Shown piece after piece: positions 1-25,366 of a DNA stretch of 64,000 nt. The stretch is from Haliclona indistincta (Eukaryota; Porifera; Demospongiae; Haplosclerida; Chalinidae): positions 3,865,816 through 3,929,815 of the forward strand of contig OZ024783.1 of the NCBI GenBank assembly GCA_964017065.1, read 5' to 3'. Both the position numbers and the translations under genes were made by a program. Below the pieces are notes generated by a model. That model was not told the DNA's origin. It was given only the letters and a program-made list of their open reading frames with translations, and searched no databases. Position 1 is the stretch's first letter. Every line of letters starts with the position of its first letter.

Positions 1-13703
<13,703 letters not shown>

Positions 13704-14101
13704 TGTTCGATGAAGACTGGGCAGCAGGTTGATGGTAGAGACGCTGGATAATCGTACAGAGACCGATCGAGGCGTTGATCATGACAGAGATAGAGTTGAC
13801 GCAGTCAGCATTAGTTGCTCAGCTTGCTCGTGGACACAGCTCCTCTTTGATGAGCAGGCAGAAAGAGAGGAATTTTCACTGAGCGCCTCTGGGTCTAAAT
13901 GAAATCAAACACCTTGACGCCGGAGATGAATATTCATGAGCAACAAGTGCCGCTTACCGGAAACTTTATTTAGCGAACGACTCCCGCGCGCGCGAAAAAT
14001 AGAGCAATTTTGTACTCCAAAATCAAATCCATCCAGTGATTCCAGTCTTCGATCGTTTCATCTTCTAAATCTGTTGACGTGTCCACCATCAGTCTCTGAT
14101 T
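13704..14101. promoter_or_regulatory. Shared divergent promoter, RYK-like / DNAJC8
   Basis: The 398 bp between the two start codons, which face away from each other, must hold both promoters and both 5' leaders. It is more GC-rich than its surroundings and has CpG-containing stretches (cccgcgcgcgcg near 13982). No TATA box is obvious, which fits a housekeeping-type divergent promoter. The function is inferred from position. Confidence 0.5.
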
Positions 14102-16696
14102 ATGGCAGAAGCCGACGATGACTCCTTTAAAGAGTTTATGTCCGAGGTGAGGCGAGGAGATCCTTTTCTTAAGTGGTCGCGCCATGATGTCGATATCGTG
14201 TGACTGGGCGTGTTGTTATGAGGATCATCACGTGATACCGTTCTCCTCCCTCAGGTAAAGAAAATCGAAAAAAGAGATGCAGTACTCACAGGAGCTCAGC
14301 AGATCGACAGACTACTAAGACCGGGTGCTAAATACGGCAATCTAAATCCCTTTGATGTATGTCGACACGTACACATCTAGCTAAGCTAATGAAATATCAT
14401 AATTTCCTAGTAATTAGAACTATTATGGTATCTTCTCATTACCAGGTACTGTTAATCGATCCAGACACACCACCTGAGAAGATTCGTAAAGCATATAGAA
14501 AGGTCTGGAACTCATTTCAACTCACCCACCCATCTCTTCTAAAATTTGATTGTCCAGATATCATTTTTGGTCCATCCTGATAAAAATCTCGACGACAGAG
14601 AAAGAGCTCAAAAAGCGTTTGAAGGTGAGAGTTTCGATATAGATTTGATAAGATACTAAGTTTACTGTTACTTTGTCTCTACGTCCCAATCCCATGTGTT
14701 GGTTCATGGGAGACAAAGACAAAATCCTTGGAAAGGGCAAAATAAGAGTGTTAGTGGTTATTGTGGTTACGTGTTGTGCGTGTGTGTGAGTGAGTGAGTG
14801 AGTGAGTGAGTGAGTGAATGAATGAGTGGGTGGGTGGGTGGGTGGGTGGGTGAGTGAGTGAGTGAGTGAGTGAGTGAGTGAGTGAGTGAGTGAGTGAGTG
14901 AGTGAGTGAGTGAGTGAGTGAGTGAGTGAGTGAGTGAGTGAGTGAAGGGAGGCGCAAGTGTGTGTATGAATAATAGTAAGTGGGTGCGTTAGTCACTTCA
15001 ATTTGCTTTCTCTGTGTAGCTGTGAGCAAAGCATACAAACTGCTTGAGGATGAGGAACAGCTTCACTACTGCAAGGAGATAGTAGAAGAAGCTAAAGTGA
15101 TGGTAGAGATAAAAGTAAGCCAAGTGTCTTCCTCTTACCTCTCTCTGTCACGTGCTCACACTCGGTCTTCATTTGTAGCTGAAGGAGAAGAGGAAAGTTG
15201 CTAAGAAGCAAGGGAAGCAAATCGAAGAGGACAAGGATCCAGACTTGGTTGGTTTGGGCACAACGATTGTGATTACTTGTTACTTCAAGTTTGTCGTGCA
15301 CGCTGAAAAGTAACTAGCAATAAAAATAAAACGAGATAATATCGCACTTTTGAGTATTTTCTTAAATGTTGCAATGCCAGTGGTTATAGGGAATTTTAGT
15401 TCATGTTGAAATGTTTGTGAACTCCTGCCCCAGTTCCCCCAAGAATTAATATCAGAAGTCTTCTGTGCTGCTTTAGTATCCAAAAAAAATAGTGTGCAAG
15501 GCCTTGAAATTACCTGTTACTTGAAGTTTGTCGTGCACGCTGAAAAAGTAACTAGTAATAAAAATAAAACGCGATAATATCTCGCGCTTTTGAACATGTG
15601 AAAGCTTTATATGAAACCAGGAGCGTATAAGGGGAAGGAGCGTTCAACTACCGTATACGCTATAGTAATATTGAAGTCTAAAGTCCGCCGCCGTGCGCTG
15701 TTGCTACTTGGAACTTGGGCCTTTCTTTGCGCGTTGTGGCTCGCTATTTCCTACCTATACATTCATCCACGTTTCGTCCTGCCCGTCTCCGACTAAAACA
15801 AGCAAGCGTTCAGCCAGAGCTATGGTCGCCGTCTTATGCGGCCTGCAAAAACCTTCCTTATAAGGAAGGTTTTTGCAGCGCAAGCGGCAGACTTTAGACT
15901 CCGATATTTCTGATAGTTACACGCTCCTTCCCCTTATACGCTCCTGATGAAACTCAAGTTAGTTTGGTTACCTAGCTCCATGTTGGTGATGCTGGTGATC
16001 TACATGTAGACTTCTCCGATGACAAATCTGTCCACAGTAGACTTGTTAATAAGTAGTCTGTGTGTACTGTGTTAGTATGGGATGCACAGAGACATCTGTT
16101 ACATAGTTTGAACTGTGTGCTGTTTTGTGTCTGTGTAATTAGAATTGTAATTTTGAAATCAGGTGGAACAGATGATTAGAAAGACGATGACTAAGCTGTT
16201 TGCAGACTATGAACTGAAGAGACAGAAAATGGAGGAAGTGGAAGCTCACGATAGGTAAGAGAGAGAGAGAGTCAGTGCCAGTGGTGTCAGTGTGAGCGTT
16301 GGTTTGAGCATTATTTCACCTTAGAAAACGAGAAAGGGAAGAAGTCGAAGAAATAAGAGAGAAAGTTAAAAAGGAGAAGGAATGGAAAGAAGAATGGGAT
16401 GTAAGTCAGCATTAGCGGTTTTATTTACTGGAAATTCAATTGTAAATTTTTTGTGTTTTAAGTTAAATTTGACCAAAAAAATTCACAATCACAAAATTTT
16501 TGATGTACTCAAAATACACTATCTGTACATGCTAGCTATATTTTTTCTTGGTCCAACGTTCTATGTGTTCTTGATCCAGGGCTGTAGAGGTGACAGAGTG
16601 ACCAGCTGGAGGAGCTTCAAGACTAAAGGACCAAAGAAGACAAAGACAGGAATGGGTCTACTGAAGCCCCCAAAACTCAAGCAAGAAAAACGATGA
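14102..16696 (+). CDS. DNAJC8: DnaJ homologue subfamily C member 8
   Basis: Nine exons: 14102-14146, 14255-14356, 14446-14502, 14558-14624, 15020-15114, 15179-15247, 16163-16254, 16325-16400, 16580-16696. All phases agree and the product is 239 aa (human DNAJC8 is 253). It opens MAEADDDSFKEFMSE-VKKIEKRDAVLTG and then GAKYGNLNPFDVLLIDPDTP. The J domain follows, with the HPD motif in FLVHPDKN-LDD, then FEAVSKAYKLL, a charged helix, and the family C-terminus (DRVTSWRSF ... GLLKPPKLKQEKR). The family is a nuclear J-protein that recruits HSP70 and is linked to the spliceosome. Intron 6 carries a 329 bp MITE and intron 4 a (GAGT)n array. Confidence 0.96.
14789..14945. repeat. (GTGA)n microsatellite in DNAJC8 intron 4
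   Basis: About 155 bp of gtga tetranucleotides with a short gtgg block, lying 75 bp upstream of exon 5. Here the sense strand is purine-rich, unlike the arrays in the two receptor genes. Confidence 0.97.
15270..15596. repeat. Direct repeat pair of about 85 bp in DNAJC8 intron 6
   Basis: The segment at 15270-15355 (acttcaagtttgtcgtgcac ... aataaaaataaaacg) recurs at 15511-15596 with about 90 percent agreement by eye. The two copies flank about 155 bp of unique sequence. I see no element ends. Confidence 0.8.
15611..15953. mobile_element. hAT-like MITE, 329 bp, with 7-bp target duplication
   Basis: The element at 15618-15946 has perfect 26-bp terminal inverted repeats beginning CAGGAGCGTATAAGGGGAAG. 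It is flanked on both sides by ATGAAAC. CAG ends and a 7-8 bp duplication are usual for hAT transposons. A perfect 36-bp palindrome lies inside at 15843-15878 (18-base arms, no loop). There is no transposase; it is non-autonomous and sits in DNAJC8 intron 6. Confidence 0.85.
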
Positions 16697-16974
16697 ACTG
16701 TCTCTTCTTCTCAATCTCTGTTTTACTCTATATCTATTATCCTTGCTATGATTAATGCTGAGAAATACAAGACTAATTCCACTACCTCCAGCAGTGCAGG
16801 CCTTGCAGTTTTGTTGTTGTGCATGGGCTCAAGGTTGCACACACATGTTGCCTGCAACAAAATTATGAGTAATACAAATAACTCAAATTTGTCATGCAGT
16901 TTGTTTCAAATTTCATATGTGTTTGGAAAAAAAAAGAGAAGTAGTACGCATTTGCTTCAGTGTGGGAGTGGTTA

Positions 16975-17520
16975 ATAGAGTAAGAAGAAGCTTGGTTTGA
17001 ATGTCCATGATACGGTGCTAGGAAACCATGCAGGAGGAAAATAGAATTGACCATGATAGATCTTGTAAAGGGCAGAGAGTTTAAGATGGTTCCTTCTAGA
17101 CTCAAGTGACGGAACATCGGCAAGTTGAAGCAGGAGATGGTAATGTTCACCGTCCCATGAATTTAGACATAACTTAGAGCAAATTTTGAATTTTTCCAAG
17201 TTAGCTATGTCCTTGGTGAGGTAAGGAGCCCAAACAGTTAACTGGTGTTGAGGTGAGGACGGATTAAGGTTTTATATAGTTCAATCATATAGCTAGAGTC
17301 CATCAAACCATAAAATCTTCTGTAAAGCAAACCAAGTAGTTTTTTGCTTTGGCACAAACAGCTTCCACATGAGACCAGCTTAGACTGAGATGAGGAAATA
17401 AGCACTAAATATTTAAAAGTTTCAATTTGTTCCAAGACATCACCACCAGAGTATCTCTGTCGCTACCTAGGCTGAGAGACAGAGGCTGTCTAAGACGTTT
17501 CTTCCTAGATTTTCGCATAC
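16975..17520 (-). pseudogene. Non-LTR retrotransposon reverse-transcriptase remnant
   Basis: In the minus strand the text reads FKYLVLISSSQSK ... KKLLGLLYRRFYGLMDSS, YMIELYKTLIRPHL, and, after a frame change, LEKFKICSKLC, VPSLESRRNHLKLSALYKIY. These are the familiar C-terminal stretches of LINE-type reverse transcriptases (FKYLGV-I, A-LLGLL-R-F, LVRPHLEY, LPSLE-RR). The reading is broken by at least one frameshift and the 5' part is missing, so it is a dead fragment. It lies about 280 bp downstream of DNAJC8, convergent with it. Confidence 0.8.
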
Positions 17521-17565
17521 ATTAATTTTTTGAGTGATCGAGAAATTTACTATTGTTGATTATAA

Positions 17566-18165
17566 TTATTCATTCGATATAACTATATTCACAGCATTAT
17601 AGTAGTGCAAATTTCTCACAGCACCACATCGCAAGCAAGTAACAGCTACTCCAGTTCGTGCAGTAGTTTTAACTTGCCAGCTGAAGAAATAATAGCAGTT
17701 GCTATTTGCAAAATGGAGCAGCTTGCAGCAAGACGGGATCAAGATGAGCCAGTGCAGAGTGAAGAGGGCGAGTTCTCTATGATGCAGCATCAGTACTCGT
17801 GGCTTCTTGTACCAATACAATGCCGTGATGCATGCGCAGACGAGCAGATTCAAGTTATAAATTATAGTATTGAAGAACAGAACTATGACAAAGACAAGAG
17901 TGTACTAGTCTGCTGTGGATATTAAGAATTGTTTTGTCCTCTTGTAAATGTTTCTCTGTGAGTTTTAAATATAAAAATATTTACCATACGTACGAGATAC
18001 ATCAAAATAGAAAAAAATTATTACTATTTCTAATTTTATTTCGGTAGATCTAGGTTCTTCGTTACTAGTACTGGTTGCACTGTAGTGGACGGTTAAATGC
18101 TGTTTTGAAGTATTTTATCTCTAGCAAAATGGCTGCATGTCAGCAAATTTACTTTGATGTTAGTC
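17566..18165. other. Intergenic, one unassigned open stretch
   Basis: A plus-strand stretch of about 106 codons (17605-17925) contains PAEEIIAVAICKMEQLAAR and acidic text, but has no recognisable domain, no splice partner and an overlapping open frame on the other strand. I do not call it a gene. Confidence 0.3.
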
Positions 18166-18172
18166 AGAGCAT

Positions 18173-18210
18173 AGATATTTTAGACTACGTAAACGTAGTC
18201 TAAAATATCT
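18173..18210. repeat. Perfect 18-base-arm palindrome
   Basis: AGATATTTTAGACTACGT, two bases, then its exact reverse complement. The loop is too short for a microRNA precursor. It may be the core of a small foldback element or a replication-slippage product. Confidence 0.9.
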
Positions 18211-18306
18211 GTGGTCAGATTCACTCAGAGAAGCCATGTAGGTACATGTATGAAATGAAGCCATGTAGTTGCTGTGCATAGCTGTGCATAGCTGGGCTAG
18301 GCCCTG

Positions 18307-18881
18307 CAGGTATCACAACCATGATAGGTGGGAGGGATTACATCTGACGGGAGCAGCTAGTGCTTGAGTTTTGACCACAAATTGTCAAAACTGAGAGTCA
18401 AGTTTGCTCAGCTGTACCATAGGTTTGGAACTAAGGCAAATCAAGTATTTGAGTATGGTGTGTACATGGGTTGGTGGGTATGTTCTATTTCATTCCCTTT
18501 GAACCATCAGTAAGTCCTGGGGTGAGTGCGGTACACGGTACTCACCCCAGGACTTACAGATGGTTCTAAGAGAGAAAGAAATAGAACATACCCACCAACC
18601 CATGCACACACCATACTCAAATACTTACTTGATTTGACTTAGTTCCAAACCTATGGCACAGCTGATTGCAGCAAACACTTGACTCTCAGTTTTGACAATT
18701 TGTTGTCAAAACTCAACACCACACCTCTCCCTATACTAGTAAGTATAGTGTTGCCCACAAATATGAGTCCTTGCAGCTGTTTGTCAAAACTGATGCTGTG
18801 CGCCAGAGAGTCAAGTTTGCTGCAATCACACATTAGTTGATGATGAAGTCCTACCTATGATGGGTGTGATACCTATTCAGA
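18307..18881. mobile_element. Nested foldback element, about 575 bp
   Basis: The inner arms (18364-18535 and 18540-18716) pair over about 170 bp. For example, aagtcctggggtgagtgcgg on the left is matched by cactcaccccaggactt on the right. A second outer pair (ctgcaggtatcacaaccatg near 18306, its partner near 18850-18880) encloses it. Part of the same family (agctgattgcagcaaac, caacaccacacctctcc) recurs at 37170-37265. There is no coding capacity. Confidence 0.8.
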
Positions 18882-18908
18882 CAGTTTAAACTTTTAGTAG
18901 TGCACATC

Positions 18909-19170
18909 GCTACTAAAGGACCAAAAAAGACAAAGACAGGGATGGGTCTACTGAAACCGCCAAAACTCAAGCAAGAAAAATGACGAACTGTCTCTTCTTC
19001 TGAACCTCTTTTTACTCTACTCTTGATATCTGCTATGACTATATAATGCTGAGGAAATTACGGAACTAATTCCACTATACCTCCAGCAGTGCAGGGCTTG
19101 CAGTTTTGTTGTTGTGCATGCGGCCAAGGTTGCACACACAGGTTACCAGCAACAAAATTATGAGTCATGC
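18909..19170 (+). pseudogene. Duplicated 3' end of DNAJC8
   Basis: The sequence from ctactaaaggaccaaa onward repeats the last third of DNAJC8 exon 9 (product KTKTGMGLLKPPKLKQEK, stop one codon earlier) and its 3' flank to ttgcacacacaggtt. No upstream exon comes with it and there is no start. It is about 2.3 kb downstream of the parent, with the retroelement remnant between them. Confidence 0.9.
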
Positions 19171-19438
19171 ATATTTTGAAATAACTTTGTTGCACAATAT
19201 AATGGAACATCGCTTTAGTCCACATAGCATAGTTGTGTAGTGTATCATTGTTCCTTTATAAAGGCAAGCTAGTCATGTTAGTTGCATAATGAGGTTAAAT
19301 CAGTTATCGTGTTTGTTTGTTTCTGAATTCTTCTGTTGCAAGTGACAAAAGTTAAGAAAACTGTACACTGCTGTGATCCCCTACTAATGTAAGCAAAATT
19401 CCAGACACTGTTAGCTGGAGTGACATCGTTTGATCGTA

Positions 19439-20374
19439 ATGGCAGGCTGTGCTCCTCTCCCAAATGGAGGATACGAGTGTGAGTTTGTCGACACTGTCCC
19501 CGAGTCTCTTACCTGTCCCGTGTGCCTCCTCCCGTTCCGTGATCCTCACCTGTTGGACTGCTGTGGAGCCAAGTACTGCGCCGAGTGTATCGGACGAGTC
19601 AAGACAGCTGGTCAACCATGCCCCATCTGTAAGCAACAATTCAACAGTCTTCTGGACAAGAACGATCAGCGAAAAATACTAGGTCTAAGAGTTCGTTGCT
19701 CAAAGAAGCATGAAGGCTGTGAGTGGGAGGGCGAGCTACGCTGCATGGATGATCACGAGAAAGAAACTTGTGACTGGGTTTCACTAGAATGTCGTTACAA
19801 GTGTGGTGGGCGTATCTCGCGCCGTCGAATAGCAGAGCACGAAGAAAACGAGTGCCCACAACGACCAATGGACGTGAAGATGGAGAGTCTCTTGAAAAAG
19901 ATGGAGCAGCGACACATGGCGGAGATAGCTACTATAAGAGAGGAGATGGAAAAGAAGGATCAAGCATACACTGCAGATATGAACGAGTTGAAACATTCAC
20001 TGAAGGAACGCCTAGCCATGCAAGAGAGTAGAATAAAACAGTGGGTTAAAGAAGAAGTGGAATTTCAGCAAAACACTACAGAGTCAGTCTTAGAGCATAC
20101 TGGCTTCAGCAAAATGCTTCGCAGTTCATCAGACAGCAAGCATCCAAAAAAGATTATGAGAAATAGAATTGCTTCTGATAAAAACTATTTAACTTCAAGT
20201 GATGTTTTATTAGCGCAACCAACATTTGATCTTGTCTCTCAGGACTTACCTACTTTTGGTTCAGTTACAAGAAGAGTATCGAAACGTACATTTTGCTTCA
20301 CGCCCGGTTGTTCTAACTACGCTAAGGAACTGGATTTATGTCAGTCATGCTTGGAAAAAAATCAGAACTCATGA
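19439..20374 (+). CDS. RING + TRAF-type zinc finger protein with C-terminal A20-like finger
   Basis: Single exon, 311 aa from the ATG at 19439 (MAGCAPLPNGGYECEF, the opening shared by its paralogues). A RING-like domain at residues 26-64 (CPVC ... CCGAKYC ... CPIC) lacks the usual His ligand. A TRAF-type zinc finger region follows at about 83-139 (CSKKHEGCEWEGELR ... RRRIAEHEENECP), then a coiled coil at about 145-210. The end (285-303) carries C-x4-C-x9-C-x2-C, close to an A20-type finger. There is no MATH/TRAF-C domain, so it is TRAF-like rather than a true TRAF. It is probably a ubiquitin ligase or adaptor in signalling; this is inferred from family. It is one of six related genes in the window. 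Confidence 0.85.
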   Translation: MAGCAPLPNGGYECEFVDTVPESLTCPVCLLPFRDPHLLDCCGAKYCAECIGRVKTAGQPCPICKQQFNSLLDKNDQRKILGLRVRCSKKHEGCEWEGELRCMDDHEKETCDWVSLECRYKCGGRISRRRIAEHEENECPQRPMDVKMESLLKKMEQRHMAEIATIREEMEKKDQAYTADMNELKHSLKERLAMQESRIKQWVKEEVEFQQNTTESVLEHTGFSKMLRSSSDSKHPKKIMRNRIASDKNYLTSSDVLLAQPTFDLVSQDLPTFGSVTRRVSKRTFCFTPGCSNYAKELDLCQSCLEKNQNS

Positions 20375-20737
20375 TAAATACTTTATTTCATTAGTGCATA
20401 CATGTCAACATTAATAAAAAAAATTAACAAAAAGATATGTCATGTGCATAGCCATACCGGAGCACTACATGTATTCATTTTTTGGAATGATTATTTTCTC
20501 GTAACCAGACTGTGCAGCAAATTCTTCTCTTACTTATAATCTTCGTCTACATAATCTTCGTTTACATAATAATCATAAGCTGTTTTTCTTCTGTTCGTTG
20601 CAATCATTGCTGGCGAAGGATACGCCCGCACATTATCTGGTTTCACGTGGGAGCCGCAAGTTCTAATAATGCAGACGCATGCGTAATAAGAAAGTAATAT
20701 TGTACGACCGCGTGGCTGGCTAGCTGAAGTTAAGAAG

Positions 20738-22374
<1,637 letters not shown>

Positions 22375-22865
22375 GAAGTGGGAGAATGCTATTCAGACAG
22401 TGTTACTAGCACTAGATATTGTGTTACTGTACATGACTTGTGTACTGTTAATTTGAGAGCAAGCGAGTTTATCTAGTGTGTGCCTGGTAGGCGGAGTTTC
22501 AGTACATGCAGTTATGATCACAGAGGGTCACATGATGTTGGGGAGTGATAATATATAATTTAGTAGGTAGATGGGTACCAATAACGTCACTAATCCGGAG
22601 ACTTGCACCATACGAGTGAGTCTGAGCGAGCACCAAGGGTAGGAGGCACGCCCTGTTACACGTGAGCACGATCTCAATACAGAAGCTTGTACAACTGCTG
22701 GATTGCTTAGTCCAATGCTGTCTGCTCGCTCCCATAGCTCTGTTGCCATGATCAGCTGCTTTCTTGCATGTTCAATCACTTCTGCTGCAGCATTGACAAC
22801 AGAACTGTAATGAATTTTAACAATTCCCAGCTCCCCACTGGTGCAAGGGCGCTCCAATGTTCTAC

Positions 22866-22871
22866 TATAAA
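22866..22871 (+). promoter_or_regulatory. TATA box of the U6 gene
   Basis: TATAAA lies 33 to 28 bases upstream of the U6 5' end, the usual place in animal U6 promoters read by RNA polymerase III. I did not recognise a proximal sequence element upstream. Confidence 0.65.
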
Positions 22872-22898
22872 TGGGCTTCGAGCCTATACACTAGTGTA

Positions 22899-23001
22899 GT
22901 GCCTAGCACTACACATACTAAAGTTGGAGCGATACAGAGAAGATTAGCATGGCCCCTGGCGCAAGGATGACACGCAAATTCGTGAAGCGTTCCACATTTT
23001 T
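22899..23001 (+). ncRNA. U6 spliceosomal snRNA
   Basis: It begins GTGC, contains CTACACATACTAAAG, then CGATACAGAGAAGATTAGCA with the ACAGAGA box, GGCCCCTGGCGCAAGGATGA, CACGCAAATTCGTGAAGCG, and ends TTCCACATTTTT, a polymerase III terminator. It differs from the usual metazoan sequence by an extra G in CCCCTG(G)CGCAAGG, within the catalytic/ISL region. A TATA box at the right spacing favours a real gene; the insertion leaves some chance of a pseudogene. It is downstream of RPS5 on the same strand. Confidence 0.85.
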
Positions 23002-23080
23002 CTCATTTTGGTGCAGAGGATAAAGTCTTCGGCTTGCAACCCAGAGGACACTGGTTCGAATCCCAGATCAAACGAGAAGT
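22994..23080 (+). promoter_or_regulatory. tRNA-like A box and B box just downstream of U6
   Basis: After the U6 terminator comes tggtgcagagg (A-box like) and then ggttcgaatcc (a perfect B box). Weak acceptor-like pairing (tctcatt with aacgaga) and an anticodon-like loop CTTGCAA (Ala UGC) can be drawn, but the T stem is one base short. It is either a decayed tRNA/SINE head or a downstream B box serving U6, as in yeast SNR6. Confidence 0.5.
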
Positions 23081-23084
23081 GTTT

Positions 23085-24301
23085 CTGATAGGATATGCAT
23101 AATTTTATTTTATCTTCTTTTTTACTCCTCGGATATTTTTTCTCATTCACTTTAGCTACGTTGTACTGATTGCTAACTGTAGATATAATTGTAGTGTCAC
23201 GTGCATTAACTGTACATGTACTGAGCAAGTGAGTTCAATGCTTTAAGACGGTGGTCTATTACGAAGAGTTCACATAGCTATCTGCTGTGGATAAATTTGG
23301 AAGAAGATAGCCCCCTAGCTAGAAAGTGGCTGATGAATACAGCAAGGATATCACAACAAATTTGAACCCTTAAGGTTCCCCCAATCCATAAATGTTTAAC
23401 TGTACATGTATATAGTCTAAGTGAAATAATTATAACCCTTGGTTTCATGATAATTTTTGGACCCCAAATCTATGATAGATCTACTATCCTTGCAAAATCA
23501 TGACAATAATAAAGTTTTCATCAAAAGATGCAGAAATACTCAAAAATTGTTAGAAATCAACTCTAAGTGTTCTAAACTTACAAATAGATGGTAAATTAAC
23601 CACTCTTGCAACTCACAGGCAGCATAATTTAATGTCTTGTACACTTTATCTAGGCTCAAGAATTCCAGAAGACAGCTGCTATGGGACTATCTGCTAGAGA
23701 CATACAATCACAGTCATGTCGGAAAAGCAAGCATCGTATTCATAAATTGATTGATAAATTGATTGGTTATAAATCATCATTGAATTAAGAACTGTGTTAC
23801 GTATAAAGTTAGATTATCTCTGGTGGTGCAAATCATCCCGCAATAATTGGAAAGTCTGGTAAAATACAATCTAGCTAAGCCGCCAATAATAGTGAAATGT
23901 CCTATATTCAGAGACAGACTATAAATATCTTTGGTGACATCTATTCTGCAATGTATCTTGTCTGCACTGTCATTGTACTGGTCTTGCATTTACAATTCCG
24001 GCTATAAATATTAAATGTGTGCCTGATGATCTGTGTTCCAGTTGATTTTCTGAACTATTGCGATAGCGAGGGCTTATCGAACCCCAGTCGGATAAGCCCT
24101 TGATAATATTAGTCAATAGAGTATTACAAACAATGGCAGAAATTGAGATTCTGTGGATCAACAATGTTCTCGCAATAAATAATTTAGTACTGCAATTTCA
24201 TTGCAGTACATGTACAACACTGAAAATTCTAAAATCACGTGACTGACTGACGGACTGACGAACTGCAAGAACACCTATAGTACACGTGCATTTTGTACCA
24301 C
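23085..24301. other. Intergenic, nothing recognised
   Basis: AT-rich unique sequence. One short inverted repeat is seen at 24071-24101 (gggcttatcgaacc / cggataagccc). No coding or RNA feature is evident; the last part must hold the promoter of the 24302 gene. Confidence 0.6.
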
Positions 24302-25366
24302 ATGGCTGAGAGACGCTACCTGACTGCTGACAGGCGTGAGAGGAGCCAGAGGGACTGGACGAGAAAGAGCGAACATGCCGATTCCAGGAGGCCTAGGCCG
24401 ATGAGGAACAAGAATGGTGAGCCTTCTACTGCCGTTCTCGGAGGATTTGATTGTGAATTTGTCGATCCGATCCCCGAATCTCTACAATGTCCTGTGTGCC
24501 TCCTACCTTTCCGCGATCCGCACATGTTGGACTGCTGTGGAGCCAAGTTCTGCAATGTGTGTATCGGAAAAGTCAAAGCGGACCGTAACCGGCCGTGCCC
24601 CGTTTGTAGACGTTCAACGTTCAACGCAATGCTGGACAAAAGCAAGCAACGAAAAGTTCTCAGTCTGAAGGTCTATTGTACGAGGAGGAGCAAGGGATGT
24701 GATTGGGTGGGTGAGTTATGCTGTTTGGATGGTCATATGAGTGCTACATGTGACTGGGCTGAAGTACCATGCCGTTATTGTGGTCAGAATGTGTTTCGCT
24801 GTCGTCAGACTAGTCACGAGCAAGACGAGTGCTCGCAGCGACTAGCGAAGAAGATGGATAGCCTTAAAGATGCTGTAGCATCAGAAATAGTTACCTCGAA
24901 ATACGAACTAAAGAAACAAGTGGATAAAACTATCAATGAGCTAAGGAGAGAAGTGAACAAAAAATTTAAAGAGCATGAAGGTGATATTTTGGAACTAGGA
25001 CGTGAGATGGATTCTAAAGTGTATGTTATGGATCATGAGTTGAAAAGAAAAATGGATAAGCTGCCTCACAAAGCTGAATTGAAAGAACTGCGACTGGAAA
25101 TGGATAAAGCTCGAGCTGAAATAAGGGATTTGCGAAAAGAAATAGATATACTCACGACAAGAATAGCAGTTGATGCATCAAGAAGACCAATCTATATAAA
25201 ACCTAGTCATAATGATCAACTTAGAAGAGATGTTAAACTGAATGCTCCTAGAGGGAAGTGCTGTACGTGTTCTCAGTGCTTCTGTAGGTGTTTCAAGACG
25301 TTCATATTGGTAGCACTGTTTGTCATTGTTTTGGTTGCAGCAACTAACTTTATGATAAGTGCATAG
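24302..25366 (+). CDS. RING + TRAF-type zinc finger protein with C-terminal membrane anchor
   Basis: Single exon, 354 aa from the ATG at 24302. A basic N-terminal extension of about 45 residues precedes the family opening (GGFDCEFVDPIPESLQC). RING-like domain at 63-102 (CPVC ... CCGAKFC ... CPVC) without the His ligand, TRAF-type zinc finger at about 122-178, and a long coiled coil at about 185-295 with heptads (ELKKQVDKTINELRREVNKK). The end has a Cys cluster (CCTCSQCFCRCF) and then one hydrophobic span, FILVALFVIVLVAATNF, close to the C-terminus. That makes it a likely tail-anchored or palmitoylated membrane ligase, unlike its soluble paralogues. Confidence 0.85.
   Translation: MAERRYLTADRRERSQRDWTRKSEHADSRRPRPMRNKNGEPSTAVLGGFDCEFVDPIPESLQCPVCLLPFRDPHMLDCCGAKFCNVCIGKVKADRNRPCPVCRRSTFNAMLDKSKQRKVLSLKVYCTRRSKGCDWVGELCCLDGHMSATCDWAEVPCRYCGQNVFRCRQTSHEQDECSQRLAKKMDSLKDAVASEIVTSKYELKKQVDKTINELRREVNKKFKEHEGDILELGREMDSKVYVMDHELKRKMDKLPHKAELKELRLEMDKARAEIRDLRKEIDILTTRIAVDASRRPIYIKPSHNDQLRRDVKLNAPRGKCCTCSQCFCRCFKTFILVALFVIVLVAATNFMISA

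Noticed and set aside
18173..18210. microRNA precursor
   Set aside because: The two-base loop and short arms do not allow a normal precursor.
19439..20374. A true TRAF family member
   Set aside because: RING and TRAF-type fingers are present but there is no MATH/TRAF-C domain in this or any paralogue here.
23007..23080. Functional tRNA-Ala (UGC)
   Set aside because: The T stem is one base short and several stem pairs fail; only the A and B boxes are convincing.
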